64,000 bases of DNA from Aralia elata (GCA_034770075.1 CM068383.1:40443222-40507221); one strand, 5' to 3'; shown: positions 21,454-34,105, numbered from the stretch's first letter. Numbers and translations are program-made. Notes: a model not told the origin generated them from the letters alone.

Positions 21454-24107
21454 CTGCAATAAAGTCATGATATAGCAAGAATGAGCAACAAGTTTGCCCA
21501 GCAAGTTTAAAGTACAACAATAAAGATATATCATGATGAAGGGATGATAAAAGGGATTTCAACAATAGAATAATCAGAAGCAAGAACATTAAATGCTTTT
21601 AGAACAATTGATAGTCAAATAGACTTTGAACGATAACTTCCAGAGGAGTCAATAGCTGGTTGACCCTCTGGTTACTGGCTACAGAATAACGTACTTGAGG
21701 GGATCAGCCTCGCGTACCCTATGTATATGCATAACATTTAATTCTGCTATTTGTACCTTATATACGGTACGTGGGGTACTCCCCTATAAATAAAGGGGTG
21801 TTCATACAGTCTAAGAATCCTTACCATTGATTGGTTCGGATAGCTCTTATAAATTTTCACAAAATTGTCTGACCGAACAAGGGTTCAGACTTAACCATGA
21901 ATGGTTCATAAAACTTCTGAATTTAATTCAATATTCGAATTCAAATGCATGAGTGCGAATGCCAATAAATACACAGATGTGGAATAATTTTAAAAGTAAT
22001 TAGACCACTTATAGCATGCTTGGAGAAAAAATTCAAGCTTAAAGAATACTTGCAATAATATATACCTTTTGCATGAATTAAAATACTGCATAAGGTTTTA
22101 GAAGTATTGCTCAAGGTAAAAAGTTGAGTAAGGAAGAACTTGCAATAATGTAAGAAGTTTAGGGTTAGGAACTTGCAGAAATCAAAGTTTGGGACAGAGG
22201 ACTTGCCTGTTCGCTCAGCTACAGATAAATTCTAGCTTTAATTACTCGACCGTGAATAACCTATCAGTTGGTAGAATTGGTTTATCCATTAGCATTGCGT
22301 AATTATACCCACTTATGCTATCCATTTAGCAGATAAGTAATTCACCGAACTCAATTACTACCTAGCCATCAGCTAACAAAATTTAATGACCTCTATTTCT
22401 TATTTAAACAGATAATAATCAATCAGGGTCACTTATCATTTGAATACTCCAATTATTACCTTTAATAGTATCTAGGTACGATTTAACAAACTTTATTAAT
22501 TAACTATAAATTTATTTTGGTTTGGAGATGACAGAAACCATTGATCATTTATTCAGTTTACTCTTAATTACCATTACCTTAGGGGTAATTTAGTAATTAT
22601 TATACTTGTTCTTTATTCATTATTTAAGGTTTAACTTTACACCACTTAATTATTATTAAACTATTAATATCTGCTAAGTGTTTATTATCTTTATTTATTA
22701 AGGTCCAAAAATAATTAACTTATTAATTTCCCTCATACTTAATCATCATTTCATTGATGATTAAGTACTTACCATCCTTATTATTTAGTAACTTATTCAT
22801 ATTCAATTATTATTATTATTATTAAACATTTATTACCTTTATTTATTATTTAATAATAAATAATTATTCTATTAACTTTATTCATATTTAATTATTATTA
22901 TTATTAAATAATAATTAAATATTTATTATCTTTATTTATTATTTAATAATAAATAATAAATAATTATTCTATTAACTTTATTCATATTTAATTATTATTA
23001 TTATTAAATAATAATTAAATATTTATTATCTTTATTTATTATTTAATAATAAATAATAAATAATTATTCTATTAACTTTATTCATATTTAATTATTATTA
23101 TTATTAAATAATAATTAAATATTTATTATCTTTATTTATTATTTAATAATAAATAATAAATAATTATTCTATTAACTTTATTCATATTTAATTATTATTA
23201 TTATTAAATAATAATTAAATATTTATTATCTTTATTTATTATTTAATAATAAATAATAAATAATTATTCTATTAACTTTATTCATATTTAATTATTATTA
23301 TTATTAAATAATAATTAAATATTTATTATCTTTATTTATTATTTAATAATAAATAATAAATAATTATTCTATTAACTTTATTCATATTTAATTATTATTA
23401 TTATTAAATAATAATTAAATATTTATTATCTTTATTTATTATTTAATAATAAATAATAAATAATTATTCTATTAACTTTATTCATATTTAATTATTATTA
23501 TTATTAAATAATAATTAAATATTTATTATCTTTATTTATTATTTAATAATAAATAATAAATAATTATTCTATTAACTTTATTCATATTTAATTATTATTA
23601 TTATTAAATAATAATTAAATATTTATTTATCTTTATTGAAAATAATTAAACACTTTATTAATCTTATTTATTAACGTAATACCAATTAATTTGCATTATT
23701 GACTTAACTTAATTACCCATTTAAGTAAGCCAATACTTGCACAGTTGATTAACAATGTGACAACCATTTGACTCCATAAACAAATGAATTACAAAACCAA
23801 TTTCCCAAAATAAAGTCAAGACAGTTAAATGGTTTACAGGAATAAACATCCCAATATAGAGAACAACCTAATCCAATAACAGTTTCTTAGTTGAAGGAGC
23901 CAACACAATATAATTCTACTATCTGTGTAAACCTCACCATAGTACAGTCCCAAAATCAGGGAAACAGCACAATCCCAGGTTTCTTAATCCAACGAACCAA
24001 CAAAACACAAGCAACTAATATTTGATTTCGTAATATATGCTGCTAGCAAGACAAACCATACAAAGGAGATACCAAAACCTAGGTTAGGCATAAAACCGAA
24101 CACATAC
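21454..24107 (-). other. Candidate leader intron inside the H 5' LTR
   Basis: Minus strand: possible donor CTG|GTATGTG at 24107 (alternative CTT|GTGAGT at 24494) and acceptor GCTCATTCTTGC...TTTATTGCAG ending at 21454. The acceptor block is shared with A, B, C and D1. The exon after it is purine-rich. The minisatellite would lie inside the intron. No expression evidence is available. Confidence 0.4.
22791..23636 (-). repeat. 100-bp minisatellite, 8 units, H 5' LTR
   Basis: ATTAACTTTATTCATATTTA starts at 22871 and recurs every 100 bp to 23571. Confidence 0.95.
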
Positions 24108-24534
24108 CAGGCATTCTAAGCCACAACATTAGCATAACTGTTATACACCATCACGTTACCGAACCAATTTGGTTCTTCAATTACAGATTCCCAGCACAGA
24201 AAGAAAAGAAAATTACAAACAACATCAACCCAAAGGTGTTATACAAGCCAGCACAAGTTATTATACAATCAACCCAACACATTGCATATTACCCAACACA
24301 AACTGGAAAATTTAACCACCCAACACAGTCGCTATTTATACCTTGGTGTAGATTGAATTGCCTGTCTCCTTCTTCTCCCAAAATAATTAACGAAGCCGGT
24401 GGACATTCACGGCTAGTTTCCCCTGCTCCCTTTTCTTCTCTGCAATTCCTCTCTCTCTAATTTGAAACCCTAAATTTTCTAATTTAGCACTCACAAGCAG
24501 AGGAATCGGCAGCTTCGGCTTAGGGTTTGGGGCT

Positions 24535-24544
24535 CAATTTATAG
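24535..24544 (-). promoter_or_regulatory. Probable TATA box of H 5' LTR
   Basis: Minus strand CTATAAATTG, same context as 14785-14794. TATAAATAGC at 24331-24340 is an alternative. Confidence 0.5.
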
Positions 24545-25568
24545 AAATTGGTTTACCCAATTTGCTGGGTATTACCTCAATTGCACGAGCCGTTAACCTT
24601 CGGGTAGAGGGAGGTAGCGACTGATGGTCCTTATCAGTCCCCAGCTGGGTTCAGCCGCCCCTCGAGCCTTGCGTTCCCACAAGTCACTTCGCCGGTCACC
24701 TTGTGTCCTTTGGTCCCTTCGACCGCCGCTTGGTCCTTGCCCGTTTCCAGCCGTGCCGCCGGTCCTCTCACGCCACCGAGCTGTCAATCGCCCCCTTTTT
24801 TTTTTTCCCGCTCCCGTTGCTGCGTTTGATTGAGAGGCTGGGACTGATGTGAGGGGTTAGGCGTGGGTAGACCCGGCACCCCTATTCCCCCTCCCACCTA
24901 TTGCCGGCGATTGACACCTTCTCTCCCTCTCGTTGCGTCTGGTTTGGTTTTCCCCCAAATTGATATGTCTATCTGAACCCTCCCAAACCAATTTACCCGG
25001 CTGCTCAAAAGGACCCAAGCCGTTGCAATGGTTTGATTTGGCTAAAAGAGGAGATGGGTTTGGGTTGGCTGGAAAACTTTGGGCTCAACCCAATAGGGTT
25101 GGGCCGGTTTGATTTTTAGTAGAGAAATGGCCCAAAAAGGAAATAAAAAGGAAGATGGTTTCAGCCCATTTGATATTAGGTTAACTTAATTAAAAAAGAA
25201 ATATGACCCACTTAAAATAACATTATGCTTCTAATATTAAATCACTAATTTAATCTAAATAATTAATTATAATATTTATTTCCACAATAATTTCCTCATG
25301 GCAATTATTTAAACCCGATAATCGTAAGAATGAATTATTTATTCAAATTCTTTCCAATTTTCTTGCCAACAAAATGTTAAGGTCAACCCATTAATTTATT
25401 TCAAACTATTAGTGAGTCCCTTTAAGTCAAAGAAAATTATTGAACCACGTATTTATAAATTTAAATACTACTACCTACATGGATCCAATTAAGTTCGTAA
25501 AATTAAATATGATGAATTTATTTATTAAAATAAATTTGATACACTGTTTAAAATTCCTGGACATTACA

Positions 25569-25573
25569 CGTTG
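25569..25573. repeat. Target-site duplication of H, right (CGTTG)
   Basis: Second copy of the 5-bp duplication at 11185-11189; both lie in the same G integrase codons (CQRV). Confidence 0.93.
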
Positions 25574-26265
25574 ACAAGTTAAACATCTTGCGATAAACTC
25601 TGTAATTTCTCTCTTCATATTGTTCCACCAAAATGTATGTCGAAGATCACGATACATTTTGGTACTTCCAGGGTGGATTGCAAACGGTGTGTTGTGCGCC
25701 TCCATCATGATTTTGTATTTCAATTCAGGGTCGTTAGGAACACACAGTCTAGAGTTGATTCGCAATATTCCTTCTTCGTCGACTCTTGCTTCTAGAATAG
25801 CACCTTCTTGCACCTTCTTTTTCATATTCATCAACTCTGGGTCTGTAACTTGAGCAGCTTTAATTTTGTCGATTAAAGCTGGTTCTACTTGTATATATGC
25901 GATCTTCACGTGGGTTCCTGGAGTCTTTAACTCTATCTCCATCTTTTGTAAATCATCTAAAATAGGCCTTTGAGATGTCAATAACGCACTCGTACTTGCA
26001 TATGATCTTCTACTCAATGCATCAGCTACTACATTCGCCTTTCCAGGATGGTATTGGATGGTATGATCGTAATCTTTCAACAGCTCGAGCCAACGCCGTT
26101 GTCGCATGTTGAGTTCCTTCTGGGTGAAGAAATATTTGAGACTTTTGTGGTCTGTATAGATCTCCACTTTCTCCCCATACAAGTAATGTCTCCAATCTTC
26201 AACGCGAAAACAACTGCTGCCAACTCTAGATCATGAGTAGGATAATTCCTCTCATATTCCTTGAG
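25569..26265 (-). pseudogene. Element G RNase H C-terminus and integrase zinc-binding domain
   Basis: Minus-strand frame with YGEKVEIYTDHKSLKYFFTQ and HPGKANVVADALSRR (RNase H), a linker, then integrase N-terminus with HPGSTKMYRDLRHTFWW and CLTCQRV (HHCC zinc finger). H interrupts it at the last of these; the core continues at 11189. Upstream, a one-base deletion in the codons for FALKIWRHYL (near 26190) and a TAA in place of CAA after AYASR (near 26264) break the link to RT. Otherwise the domain is well preserved. Confidence 0.9.
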
Positions 26266-27732
26266 TTACCGAGACGCATAGGCTATAACCTTCCCATGTT
26301 GCATGAGAACACAACCTAGTCCTTTGTTTGAAGCGTCGCTGTAGATGACAAATCCTTCCGATCCTGAAGGTATTGCCAATACAGGTGCTGAAATGAGCCT
26401 TCTTTTGAGTTCTTGAAAACTCTTCTCGCATTCTTCGCTCCATTTGAATGTTGTGCTTTTCCGAGTCAGTTGAGTTAATGGAACAGCTATTCGAGAAAAT
26501 CCTTCTACGAATCTCCGATAATAACCAGCTAGACCCAAAAAACTTCGTACTTCGGTTACTGACTTGGGTTGTTCCCAATTTGATACTGCTTCAATCTTCG
26601 CCGGGTCAACCGAGATTCCTTCTTTAGAAACCAAGTGACCAAGGAATGCAACTTCCTCAAGCCAGAATTCACATTTCTTCAACTTAGCATATAACTTGTT
26701 TTCACGAAGTTTTTGGAGTATCAACCTCAAGTGTTGCTCATGATCCTCACGACTTTTAGAATATATGAGAATGTCATCAATGAAGACAACCACGAAATGA
26801 TCCAAATATTCTTTGAATATCCGGTTCATCATATCCATGAAAGCAGCAGGAGCATTAGTCAATCCAAAAGACATGACTAGGAATTCATAATGCCCGTACC
26901 GAGTTCTAAAGGCAGTCTTTGGAATGTCATCAGCTTTAACTTTCAACTGATGATATCCAGAACGAAGATCGATCTTTGAAAAGAATTGAGCACCTTGTAA
27001 CTGGTCAAACAGGTCATCAATGCGAGGTAACGGGTACCTATTTTTGATGGTGACATGGTTTAACTCCCGATAGTCAATGCAAAGTCTCATACTCCCGTCT
27101 TTCTTCTTTACGAATAAAACAGGAGCACCCCAAGGCGATGTACTCGGACGTATGAAACCGTTGTCTAACAACTCCTGTAGTTGGACCCTTAACTCTTGAA
27201 GTTCAATAGGGGCCATTCGATATGGGGTTTTGGAAATAGGTTTCGTACCGGGTTCAAGGTCGATACAAAATTCAATTTCACGGTCTGGGGGTAGGCCAGG
27301 AAGTTCTTCAGGAAATACGTCAGGGAACTCATTAACAACAAAAATATTTTTCAAATCTGACGTACTTTTATTTAAATCCGTTACATGGGCTAAGAAGGCT
27401 TGACATCCGTTTTTCAATAAACGAATGGCTTTGTGACTAGAAATGATGGTTATTGATTTCAATGGTTTAGTTGCTTGAATTCGCATAATAGGTTGATTAG
27501 GAATATGAAAACTAATAACCTTACGAAAGCAATCAATTTTAGCATGATGAACAGTTAACCAATCAATTCCTAATATCACATCAAATTCATGCATGTTCAA
27601 GGAGATAAGATCAACAGGCAATGTGAGGGTGCCGATTTGAACAAAGCAAGATTTATAGACCGTAGATGTAACGAATGTTTGCGCTAATGGTGTTTCGACA
27701 GATAAGTCAAAATCTAATTTTTCAGGAGTCAA
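26266..27732 (-). pseudogene. Element G protease C-terminus, reverse transcriptase and RNase H start
   Basis: A 488-codon minus-strand frame. Residues 1-60 are the C-terminal half of protease (HEFDVILGIDWL). The linker DVFPEELPGLPPDREIEF (138-155) leads to RT: WGAPVLFVKKKDGSMRLC (201-218), LPRIDDLFDQL, FRTRYGHYEFLVMSFG, active-site FIDD (317-320) and LGLAGYYRRF. RNase H begins with YSDASNKGLGCVL. The frame ends at a TAA that replaces the Gln after AYASR. It starts one frame away from gag because of an extra T in a T-rich run near 27760. All RT active-site residues are present. Confidence 0.92.
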
Positions 27733-29086
27733 ATTCAGGCGTTGAGCACATGTTGGTGAAAATAAAAGAGTGGGTAGAACCAGTATCTAATAAGGCATAG
27801 ACTTCATAAGAGTTAATAAGTAGTTTACCCGTTATAACCTCGTTCGAATTCTGCGCTTTTTGTGACGTCACAACAAAAGCTCTCCCTTGAACTACAGACT
27901 TTGACTTATCCGTGACCGCCTTCGGTGTCATCATCGCAGCTGGACTTGACTTCGCTGCATGACAAAAGCGAGCTATATGGCCTTCCTTTCCACAATTGTA
28001 ACATACTTGGGATGGCGCTTGTGTACAATTTGGACTGATGTGTCCTTCCTTCCCACACCTGAAACATCTAACAGGTGGTCGTTCTCCTTCCTTCGAAACT
28101 GGTACTGGTGATGGTGTTGACGTTGGTGCCTTTCCATGGTTGTTGTTGAATCTCCTCTTCTTGGAATTGTTGCCACTTGACTCACTCCTTCTGTTATCCG
28201 AGCCAGGATTACCACCAAAGTGGTTACCATTTCCGGTGTTGTGATTCCCTCCTCGCTGATTATCATTATTTCGATAATTGCTGCCACCATTACGATTATT
28301 ACCGTGATTTTGCTCTCGTGGTTGGGTGTTGCTTCCTGGTTGTAGTAGTCCTCTTTCCTGCTCCACTACTTGAGCCCTATCCACAGCATCTGCGTATATA
28401 CAAATTTTATGAGAAACGAGATATTGGCGAATCTCTGGTTTCAAACCTCGTAGGAACATTTGTGTCATCCGTTTCTCAGTGTCCACCAAATGGGATGCAA
28501 AACGCGACAGCTCGGCGAACTTGGCTTCGTACTGTGACACCGTCATGTTGTTCTGTTCCAGTTTGATGAATTCTACCTCCTTCATATGACGAATACTTTC
28601 CGGGAAATACTTCTCATTAAATAATTCCTGGAACTGGACCCAAGACATCTCGAGTGCCGAGCGATGGGTACGTTTCACAGATTCCCACCAATGATTTGCT
28701 TCTCCTCGCAACATGAAGGTGGCAAAAGGAACCTTTTGGTCGTCCGTGCAACGCAGTACATCAAATATCTTCGTTAATTGTTTAAGCCACGACTCTGCCT
28801 TGAGTGGATCTGGCTTGCCGAAAAATTCAGGTGGTCCCAATTCTTTGAACTGCTTGGCAGTGACCATCCGTACATTATCAACGTTTCTGCCAGTATTGTA
28901 GACAGGAGCTCTTCTCGCCTGGTTCTGCATGTATTGCATGAAGTTCCTAAAAAATTCATCATTCATCCGGTTGTTAGCATCATGATTAGCATCATGGTGT
29001 TCTGAGTTTGCACCCGTATTATTTGTGGCTTCCTGGTTTTCAGCCATAATAGTCTCATAGTGAATCTCTTTGTTTTCAGATGCCAT
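27722..29086 (-). pseudogene. Element G gag with two zinc knuckles, plus protease active site
   Basis: A 454-codon minus-strand frame starting MASENKEIHYE, the first good Met after the PBS and leader. Residues 78-250 form the retrotransposon gag core (FKELGPPEFFGKPDP...FLRGLKPEIR). An Asn/Gly-rich linker (255-320) follows, then two CCHC knuckles, CFRCGKEGHISPNC (341-354) and CYNCGKEGHIARFC (362-375), which bind the RNA. The protease active site ALLDTGSTHSF (DTG 434-436) comes next, and the frame is lost just after it through a one-base insertion. Gag itself is intact and could be made. Two knuckles rather than one is a variation seen among gypsy elements. Confidence 0.92.
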
Positions 29087-29270
29087 TCTGAAATGTGATC
29101 ACAAAATAAAGATTAGTTAAAGAAATAAACATGCAACATCTTATCCCTATAACCAAACCAATTACTTAAATAACAAAAATAGCTTAGGTAGGACACACTA
29201 GCGAAGGATTTTACTCGTCTCTCCCCTCCTAGTTCTAATCCCAGATCTCTACCAGAGATCATATCCCTAA
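29087..29270 (-). other. G leader between PBS and gag
   Basis: A short leader of about 180 bp without distinctive features. Confidence 0.6.
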
Positions 29271-29282
29271 GCTCTGATACCA
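29271..29282 (-). other. G primer-binding site (initiator tRNA-Met)
   Basis: Minus strand TGGTATCAGAGC, an exact 12-nt match, 2 nt from the LTR. Confidence 0.93.
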
Positions 29283-29619
29283 ACTGTGACGCCCCCAAAA
29301 TAGGTCCACACAACCCATTTTGAGTCGCCAATAACATTCTACAAAATACAAATACAAATACGAATTTTCCCATTTACAACTAATATTTGTCGTGCAAAAT
29401 ACGACCACACACATACTGTGACTTCCATACAAATATCGTACCGTATGGTACCACAGTATCCAAACCCAAATTATTACAATGCCGTAAAAAAAGACGGGCA
29501 ACACATGTTTTAAGTCTTCAGTACAATCATTATTAAACTATGTCATAACTTGATGAGGACAACCACTAACTCGGACCATCACTCCACTCCCCGGCTAGTC
29601 CCAGCTACATTTTCCTTTC

Positions 29620-30924
29620 CTGAGAAGAACAATGGGACAAAACTGAAAAGGGTGAGCTCAAATAGCCCAGTAAGAAATATCATGACTAAGATAATGAAAA
29701 ATAAAAATTATCTTTAGTCTTCAACAATAATAAATCAGAGATTTAAAGATATTATATTTGTTCAAGAACAACAATTGCAGCGGAACAAACAATCCATTTG
29801 AAGAGTCAAGTAGATTATAATATCTACCATCTTCTATAAATTAAAGGATCACCACCAATATTTTATTCCTGTAACACCAATCAACAATTCCTGTTTATGA
29901 ACATCCAAATCAACAGTTTATATTCAACAGCCTCTCTTTGCACTACGTGCCAAAGATATTTATTTGTAACATCACCGGTCATGATCATGCCAAACGCCAG
30001 TTCATCTTTGCACTACGGGCCAAAGAGAACTTTCACCATACGCCTTTGTTTGTAACACCAAAAGTCATGATAATACCAATACACAGTTTGGTCAAAATCA
30101 TGTCACGCCAGTTCATCTTTGCACTACGGGCCAAAGAGAACTATCACCACAATTTAAATATGAGGATGAGGATGATGACAATGATACAGTGAGATCAAGG
30201 ATAAGAAAAACTTTATAATTTAATCAGTATCAAAGATTGACCAAATTGCCAACACGATAACTAAATTGTGGAGTCAAATTCAAGAATGATATTCAAGAAA
30301 TTATTTCATGCTTCAACTATAACGTATAAAATGAAATAGAAAGATTCAAGTGAAAAGATATTAGATGAAGCACAAACTATTAAGGATATTCTACTAATTT
30401 TCAGGGATTTTCTCCATTTAAAAATAAGGTTTTGGAAATAAACAAAGATTTCTTATCTTAAATGGAGAAATGTGAAAGAAAAAGATATCCCTTAAAGAGT
30501 ACAAAAGAAATGATACGTTTTACGAGTATAACAGAATATATGAAACTGCAAATTGATTTTCACCCGTCATGCGATAATTCGCGTAGACAGATTATTTCCA
30601 CAAAAGATTAATAAGTAATGAATACGGCGGGTTATTCACCAGGTATGCGTCAATCCGCACGAACAGGTTATACCCACAGATTAATAAGGAATGAATACAG
30701 AAGGGTATTCATCAGGTACGACACTCGTACTTACAGGTTATTCCCATAGAATAATAAGGGTTGAATACAAAAGGATATTCACCAGGCATGCGTCATACCG
30801 CACGGCCAGGTTATCCCCACAAATTAATACAGAATGAATAACAACCTTTATGAGTATAATATCACTTACGAACATGAAAGAAAATGATATTATATATGAG
30901 TATGAAAGAAATGATATTCCCTAC
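29620..30924 (-). other. Candidate leader intron inside the G 5' LTR
   Basis: Minus strand: donor AACAAAG|GTAGGG at 30924, about 170 nt after the TATA box; branch-like GCTCAC near 29655; acceptor TTCTTCTCAG ending at 29620 (or CCTTTTCAG ending at 29643). Its layout parallels A, B, C and D1. Inferred only. Confidence 0.4.
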
Positions 30925-31091
30925 CTTTGTTAACTGGATGTTACTTTCTATGAAGTTTACTAACTTCGGATAATACTAGTATTCTCACAAATACTCACAA
31001 TAGCCTAGCACACTAAGAGAACTTCAGAAATTTAGAGAGAGAGAGGAAGTATAAGCAATGAAGGTGTGAAAATTTCTTAAGCAAACTCTCC

Positions 31092-31100
31092 CTATTTATA
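31092..31100 (-). promoter_or_regulatory. TATA box of G 5' LTR
   Basis: Minus strand TATAAATAG within CCTATAAATAGGGAGAG; the active promoter copy for G. Confidence 0.75.
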
Positions 31101-32088
31101 GGAAAATCAAGGTGAGGGCATTTTGGTCTTTTCCCCATATTCTTTTAATATCATCCATCCATTTTTTCTTCCATTAATATCATCCATCCATTTATTCTTC
31201 CATTAATATCATCCATCCATTTTTTCTTCCATTAATATCATCCATCCATTTTTTCTTCCATTAATATCATCCATCCATTTATTCAAAAAGATTAATCCAT
31301 TATCAAAAGATAATTCCATTATCAAAAGATAAACCATAAAAATAACTTCATTATCACAATAAATCCATTTTTCTGTATTATTGTGTTAAATGTATTAATA
31401 TCACAGATAGCATATACTCGCAATATTGACAACCAGATTATTCCCAGGAAAGAGGGGGCCTTCCATAAAAATGGCGCGCAATTAAATAACCCCTTTCCTT
31501 GACAGAATTTTTAGACATTGTCAATAATGCTAAAATATCCTATCAAATGATATAAGTTACAGTGTCGTGACAAATAGTAAAATATATTATGCAGATGCTA
31601 ATTAACAATTATTGAATCAAGATACTATGCAATTGCTACTTTATCAATTATTGAATCAATAATATAAAACACTGTGCAACATCGTGAGCTACTGTGGAAT
31701 ACCGTGTGCTACTGTGGAATAACGCGTTTTACTGTTCTTTTTTATCACCGGGTATTTTAACAGTTATCGGTTAAAGTTTTGCCGCCAATTTCTATCACTT
31801 TCTATATCCGACAGTTAACCCGTTGTGGGGCCCACTATCATTGACAATATTGCCATTTCGGCGCCGTCGTACGGTACCGAATATAATATTCCCCGACAGA
31901 AAGAATATTTCCCGACAAAAGGAATATTCCCCGACATACTATTTATCAGATAATTTGCATATAACACCCTTAACTATCATTTATAACAATTAAACATTTC
32001 ACTATTTAGAAAAATAATCATAAAAAAAATAATAAATTTTTATTTCATAAATTCGGGGTCTTACAATCTAAACCTAGAAGAATCAAAG

Positions 32089-33445
32089 GTGAATTGTATT
32101 TCTAGTTCTTATTTTTTTTTCTAAAACTAGTTCTCTGTGATTGGTCTTGATGATTAATTTGTTGAGAAATTAGTTATATATGTTGTTGGATTGTGATACT
32201 CTGATTATATGTTGTTTATAAACGATTTTGATTGAATTAAATCTATGAAACTATGTTTAATTAGAGTTTAGAAATTTAAAGAGAAGAAAAATGTGAATAT
32301 GGCTTAAATGTATGAAAATTTATGTTTAATTTGGGTAATAATCTGTAGATTGGTGGTGGATTGTTGTTATGCTTTTAAAAACGAAAACAACGAAAGTTGA
32401 ACGGATCAATTTGGTTGAATAACGAATCCATAGTGATCAATTGCGCTAAATTGTAAAAATTTATAAAACTAGCATGAATATTGATATTTGAGGCTTGAAA
32501 TTGGTTGTTTGAGCTGTTTAAGATGTTAGAATCGTGCTAGAGGGTTTAAATAATGATCATATATAAGTTATAGTGACTGGGTAATTTTAATTTGCTGGTA
32601 AAATGAAGAAATTTCGTGTTTTTGGGTTGGAAATTCTGTAGTTCGCGAACTGCAAAATCTGGAATTCATGGATCTCGCCCCGGCGAGCTCAATAGGCTGA
32701 TTTTCTCGCCCCGGTGAAGTCTCGCCCCGGCGAGAATTTTGTGAAGCAATTTCTCGCCTCGGCGAGAGCTCGCCCCTGCGAGAATTTTGTGTAGTAATTT
32801 TCTTGCCCCGGCGGGAATTGCAGAAATGAAAAATTTTCTTGTTTGTAATTCTTTTCTTTTGGTCATGCTATGCTACCCTATACAAAGCTTATTTATAAAC
32901 ATTATACATTTAATGTAAAGAGAAGTTTAAGACCTAACTAAGGATTAAGTATCGATTAAAGTGGAGCAAAGTTAAATGAAGGATTATGAATTGTTAAGTA
33001 GAATTAATACTAAGTGTTGCTATGTGGCTAATGAATGGTGTACATGATTATATATATATCGTGTAGGATACATGAAGTGTAGATAAATTTAAGCTGGTAA
33101 TGGTAATTGATAATCTACAAACCAGGCAAGTCTTTCAGTTTCTATTTGCTATGTGAACTTGATGTTAAATTGTGTTAATTTATTTTGATATCACATTATG
33201 AATTGCATGTAATGTCAGCATGAAATGTTATAGTCAACTTATGACTATTGATTGAATAGAGAATGTTGATTGAGTTATGGAACTCAATCCCTATTTGTTA
33301 TGTGTTGATCATTATGTATGACATGTTTAGCCAAAAGTTTATGATTTAAATAATGAGCATGTTATCTATGTGCTATGTGATGCATGCAAACTATTAGATT
33401 TTGTTGAGCTGTCGAGCTCATTCTTGCAAATAACCACTTTTGCAG
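32089..33445 (+). other. Candidate leader intron inside the D1 3' LTR
   Basis: Donor ATCAAAG|GTGAATT at 32089, then acceptor GAGCTCATTCTTGC...CACTTTTGCAG ending at 33445. The AG is intact here but lost in the 5' LTR. The branch-like A lies about 25 nt upstream of AG. Inferred only. Confidence 0.4.
32640..32815 (+). repeat. GC-rich palindromic repeat cluster in D1 3' LTR
   Basis: Copies of CTCGCCCCGGCGAG and variants such as CTCGCCCCGGTGAA, equivalent to 1918-2094. Confidence 0.8.
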
Positions 33446-33906
33446 GTTAAGGATTCAAGGTAAAGTTAAGTGCTGCTTGAATGGCATGATTCAGATGTAA
33501 TGCATGCAGATTAATTGTTTTAGCTTAAATTATATTTTTGAACCATGATTAAGGTTCTGAATGATATATTTGAGAATGTGTTAAATGTAAAAGATGTAGA
33601 GTTGTTAAATTTGTATTGAGTTGTAAATTTAATATTATCCGATGTATAAAGGGTATTGAATCTAGAAGTTTTATTTTTATTATAATTCTGATGAAGCGAA
33701 TCAAATATGATTCTAGAATATGTAAATGATTTAAAGTTATGATTCAGGGAAAGCAAAGAAAGAAAACTGAAAAGTTCAAAAAAAAAAAAAATGTGTTCCG
33801 CATTTTATTAAGTTTATCATTGAATAATGTTGTAAAGTCAGAAAATTGATGTATTGTTAACGACCGATGTGGAGAGTTGAAGTGTATGAATTTTAGGGTC
33901 GTTACA

Positions 33907-33911
33907 TATAA
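33907..33911. repeat. Target-site duplication of D1, right (TATAA)
   Basis: Second copy of 309-313, in the protease codons of element A. Confidence 0.92.
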
Positions 33912-34105
33912 TGACGGTAAACTTAATCCCAATTCGACTTGGGGAGTTTGACGTTATTCTGGGAATGGATTGGTTGTTCAACCATGGGGCAATTATTGAT
34001 TGCCAAAAGAAATGTGTGAACCTTATGACTCGGTCAAAAGTAGTGTTTTATGGTAGCAAGTCTCCTAGACAAGCGAGTTGTCTGACGATGATGTAAGCCA
34101 GGAAG
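33912..34105 (+). pseudogene. Element A protease, C-terminal part
   Basis: It continues the frame broken at 313 with TVNLIPIRLGEFDVILGMDWL, the C-terminal core of the gypsy protease, then SKVVFYGSKSPR. A stop at about 34094-34096 ends it before the linker to RT. The join across D1 keeps the frame when one TSD copy is removed, which proves that D1 landed inside a coding element. Confidence 0.87.

Larger units (their letters stand above)
11190..25568 (-). mobile_element. Element H: Tekay-like chromovirus with 4.4-4.6-kb LTRs
   Basis: H is read on the minus strand: 5' LTR 21142-25568, PBS 21128-21139, leader, gag remnant, protease remnant, RT/RNase H, integrase, PPT, 3' LTR 11190-15810. It is the innermost, hence youngest, insertion of nest 1, and its LTRs look almost identical apart from the tandem-repeat copy number. 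Its coding region nevertheless has stops, frameshifts and an internal deletion, so it probably moved with enzymes from a relative or decayed before its last jump. Confidence 0.93.
21142..25568 (-). repeat. H 5' LTR (4427 bp)
   Basis: Matches 11190-15810 closely from TGTGACGCCCCC to ACATTACA. It has eight minisatellite units instead of ten, plus a few single-base indels in homopolymers. It drives transcription of H on the minus strand. Confidence 0.93.
7239..32065 (-). mobile_element. Element G: Tekay-like chromovirus, nearly complete, split by H
   Basis: G is read on the minus strand: 5' LTR 29285-32065, PBS 29271-29282, gag, protease, RT, RNase H, integrase with chromodomain-like tail, PPT, 3' LTR 7239-10014. 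H (11190-25568) is inside the integrase codons. The two LTRs look almost identical by eye, so insertion was recent. Besides H I see only three lesions: a one-base insertion in protease, a CAA-to-TAA stop and a one-base deletion in RNase H. Confidence 0.93.
29285..32065 (-). repeat. G 5' LTR (2781 bp)
   Basis: Same ends and internal repeats as 7239-10014 (hairpins 29935-30137, 75-bp repeats about 30557-30850, 30-bp repeats about 31145-31283). Differences are a handful of substitutions and homopolymer indels. Confidence 0.93.
314..33906 (+). mobile_element. Element D1: non-coding large LTR element, split by G
   Basis: D1 has a 5' LTR (314-3054), initiator-Met PBS (3057-3068), a roughly 3.1-kb internal region without gag or pol, a PPT (6141-6156) and a 3' LTR (6157-7238 plus 32066-33906), flanked by a perfect 5-bp TSD. 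It resembles large retrotransposon derivatives (LARDs), which are mobilised by enzymes of related elements. LTR ends are TGTGACAACC and GTCGTTACA. The 5' LTR has lost about 58 bp (present at 6948-7005) and about 125 bp (present at 33033-33160) relative to the 3' LTR. Confidence 0.9.
32066..33906 (+). repeat. D1 3' LTR, right part, with right TSD copy of G
   Basis: It resumes the D1 LTR with ATCTA (32066-32070, TSD of G) and ends GGTCGTTACA at 33906. It contains the GC-rich palindrome cluster (about 32640-32815) and about 125 bp (33033-33160) missing from the 5' LTR. Confidence 0.92.

Noticed and set aside
28177..28566. 129-codon plus-strand frame opposite G gag
   Set aside because: It is the antisense of the gag linker and core; the zinc knuckles and gag motifs are on the minus strand.
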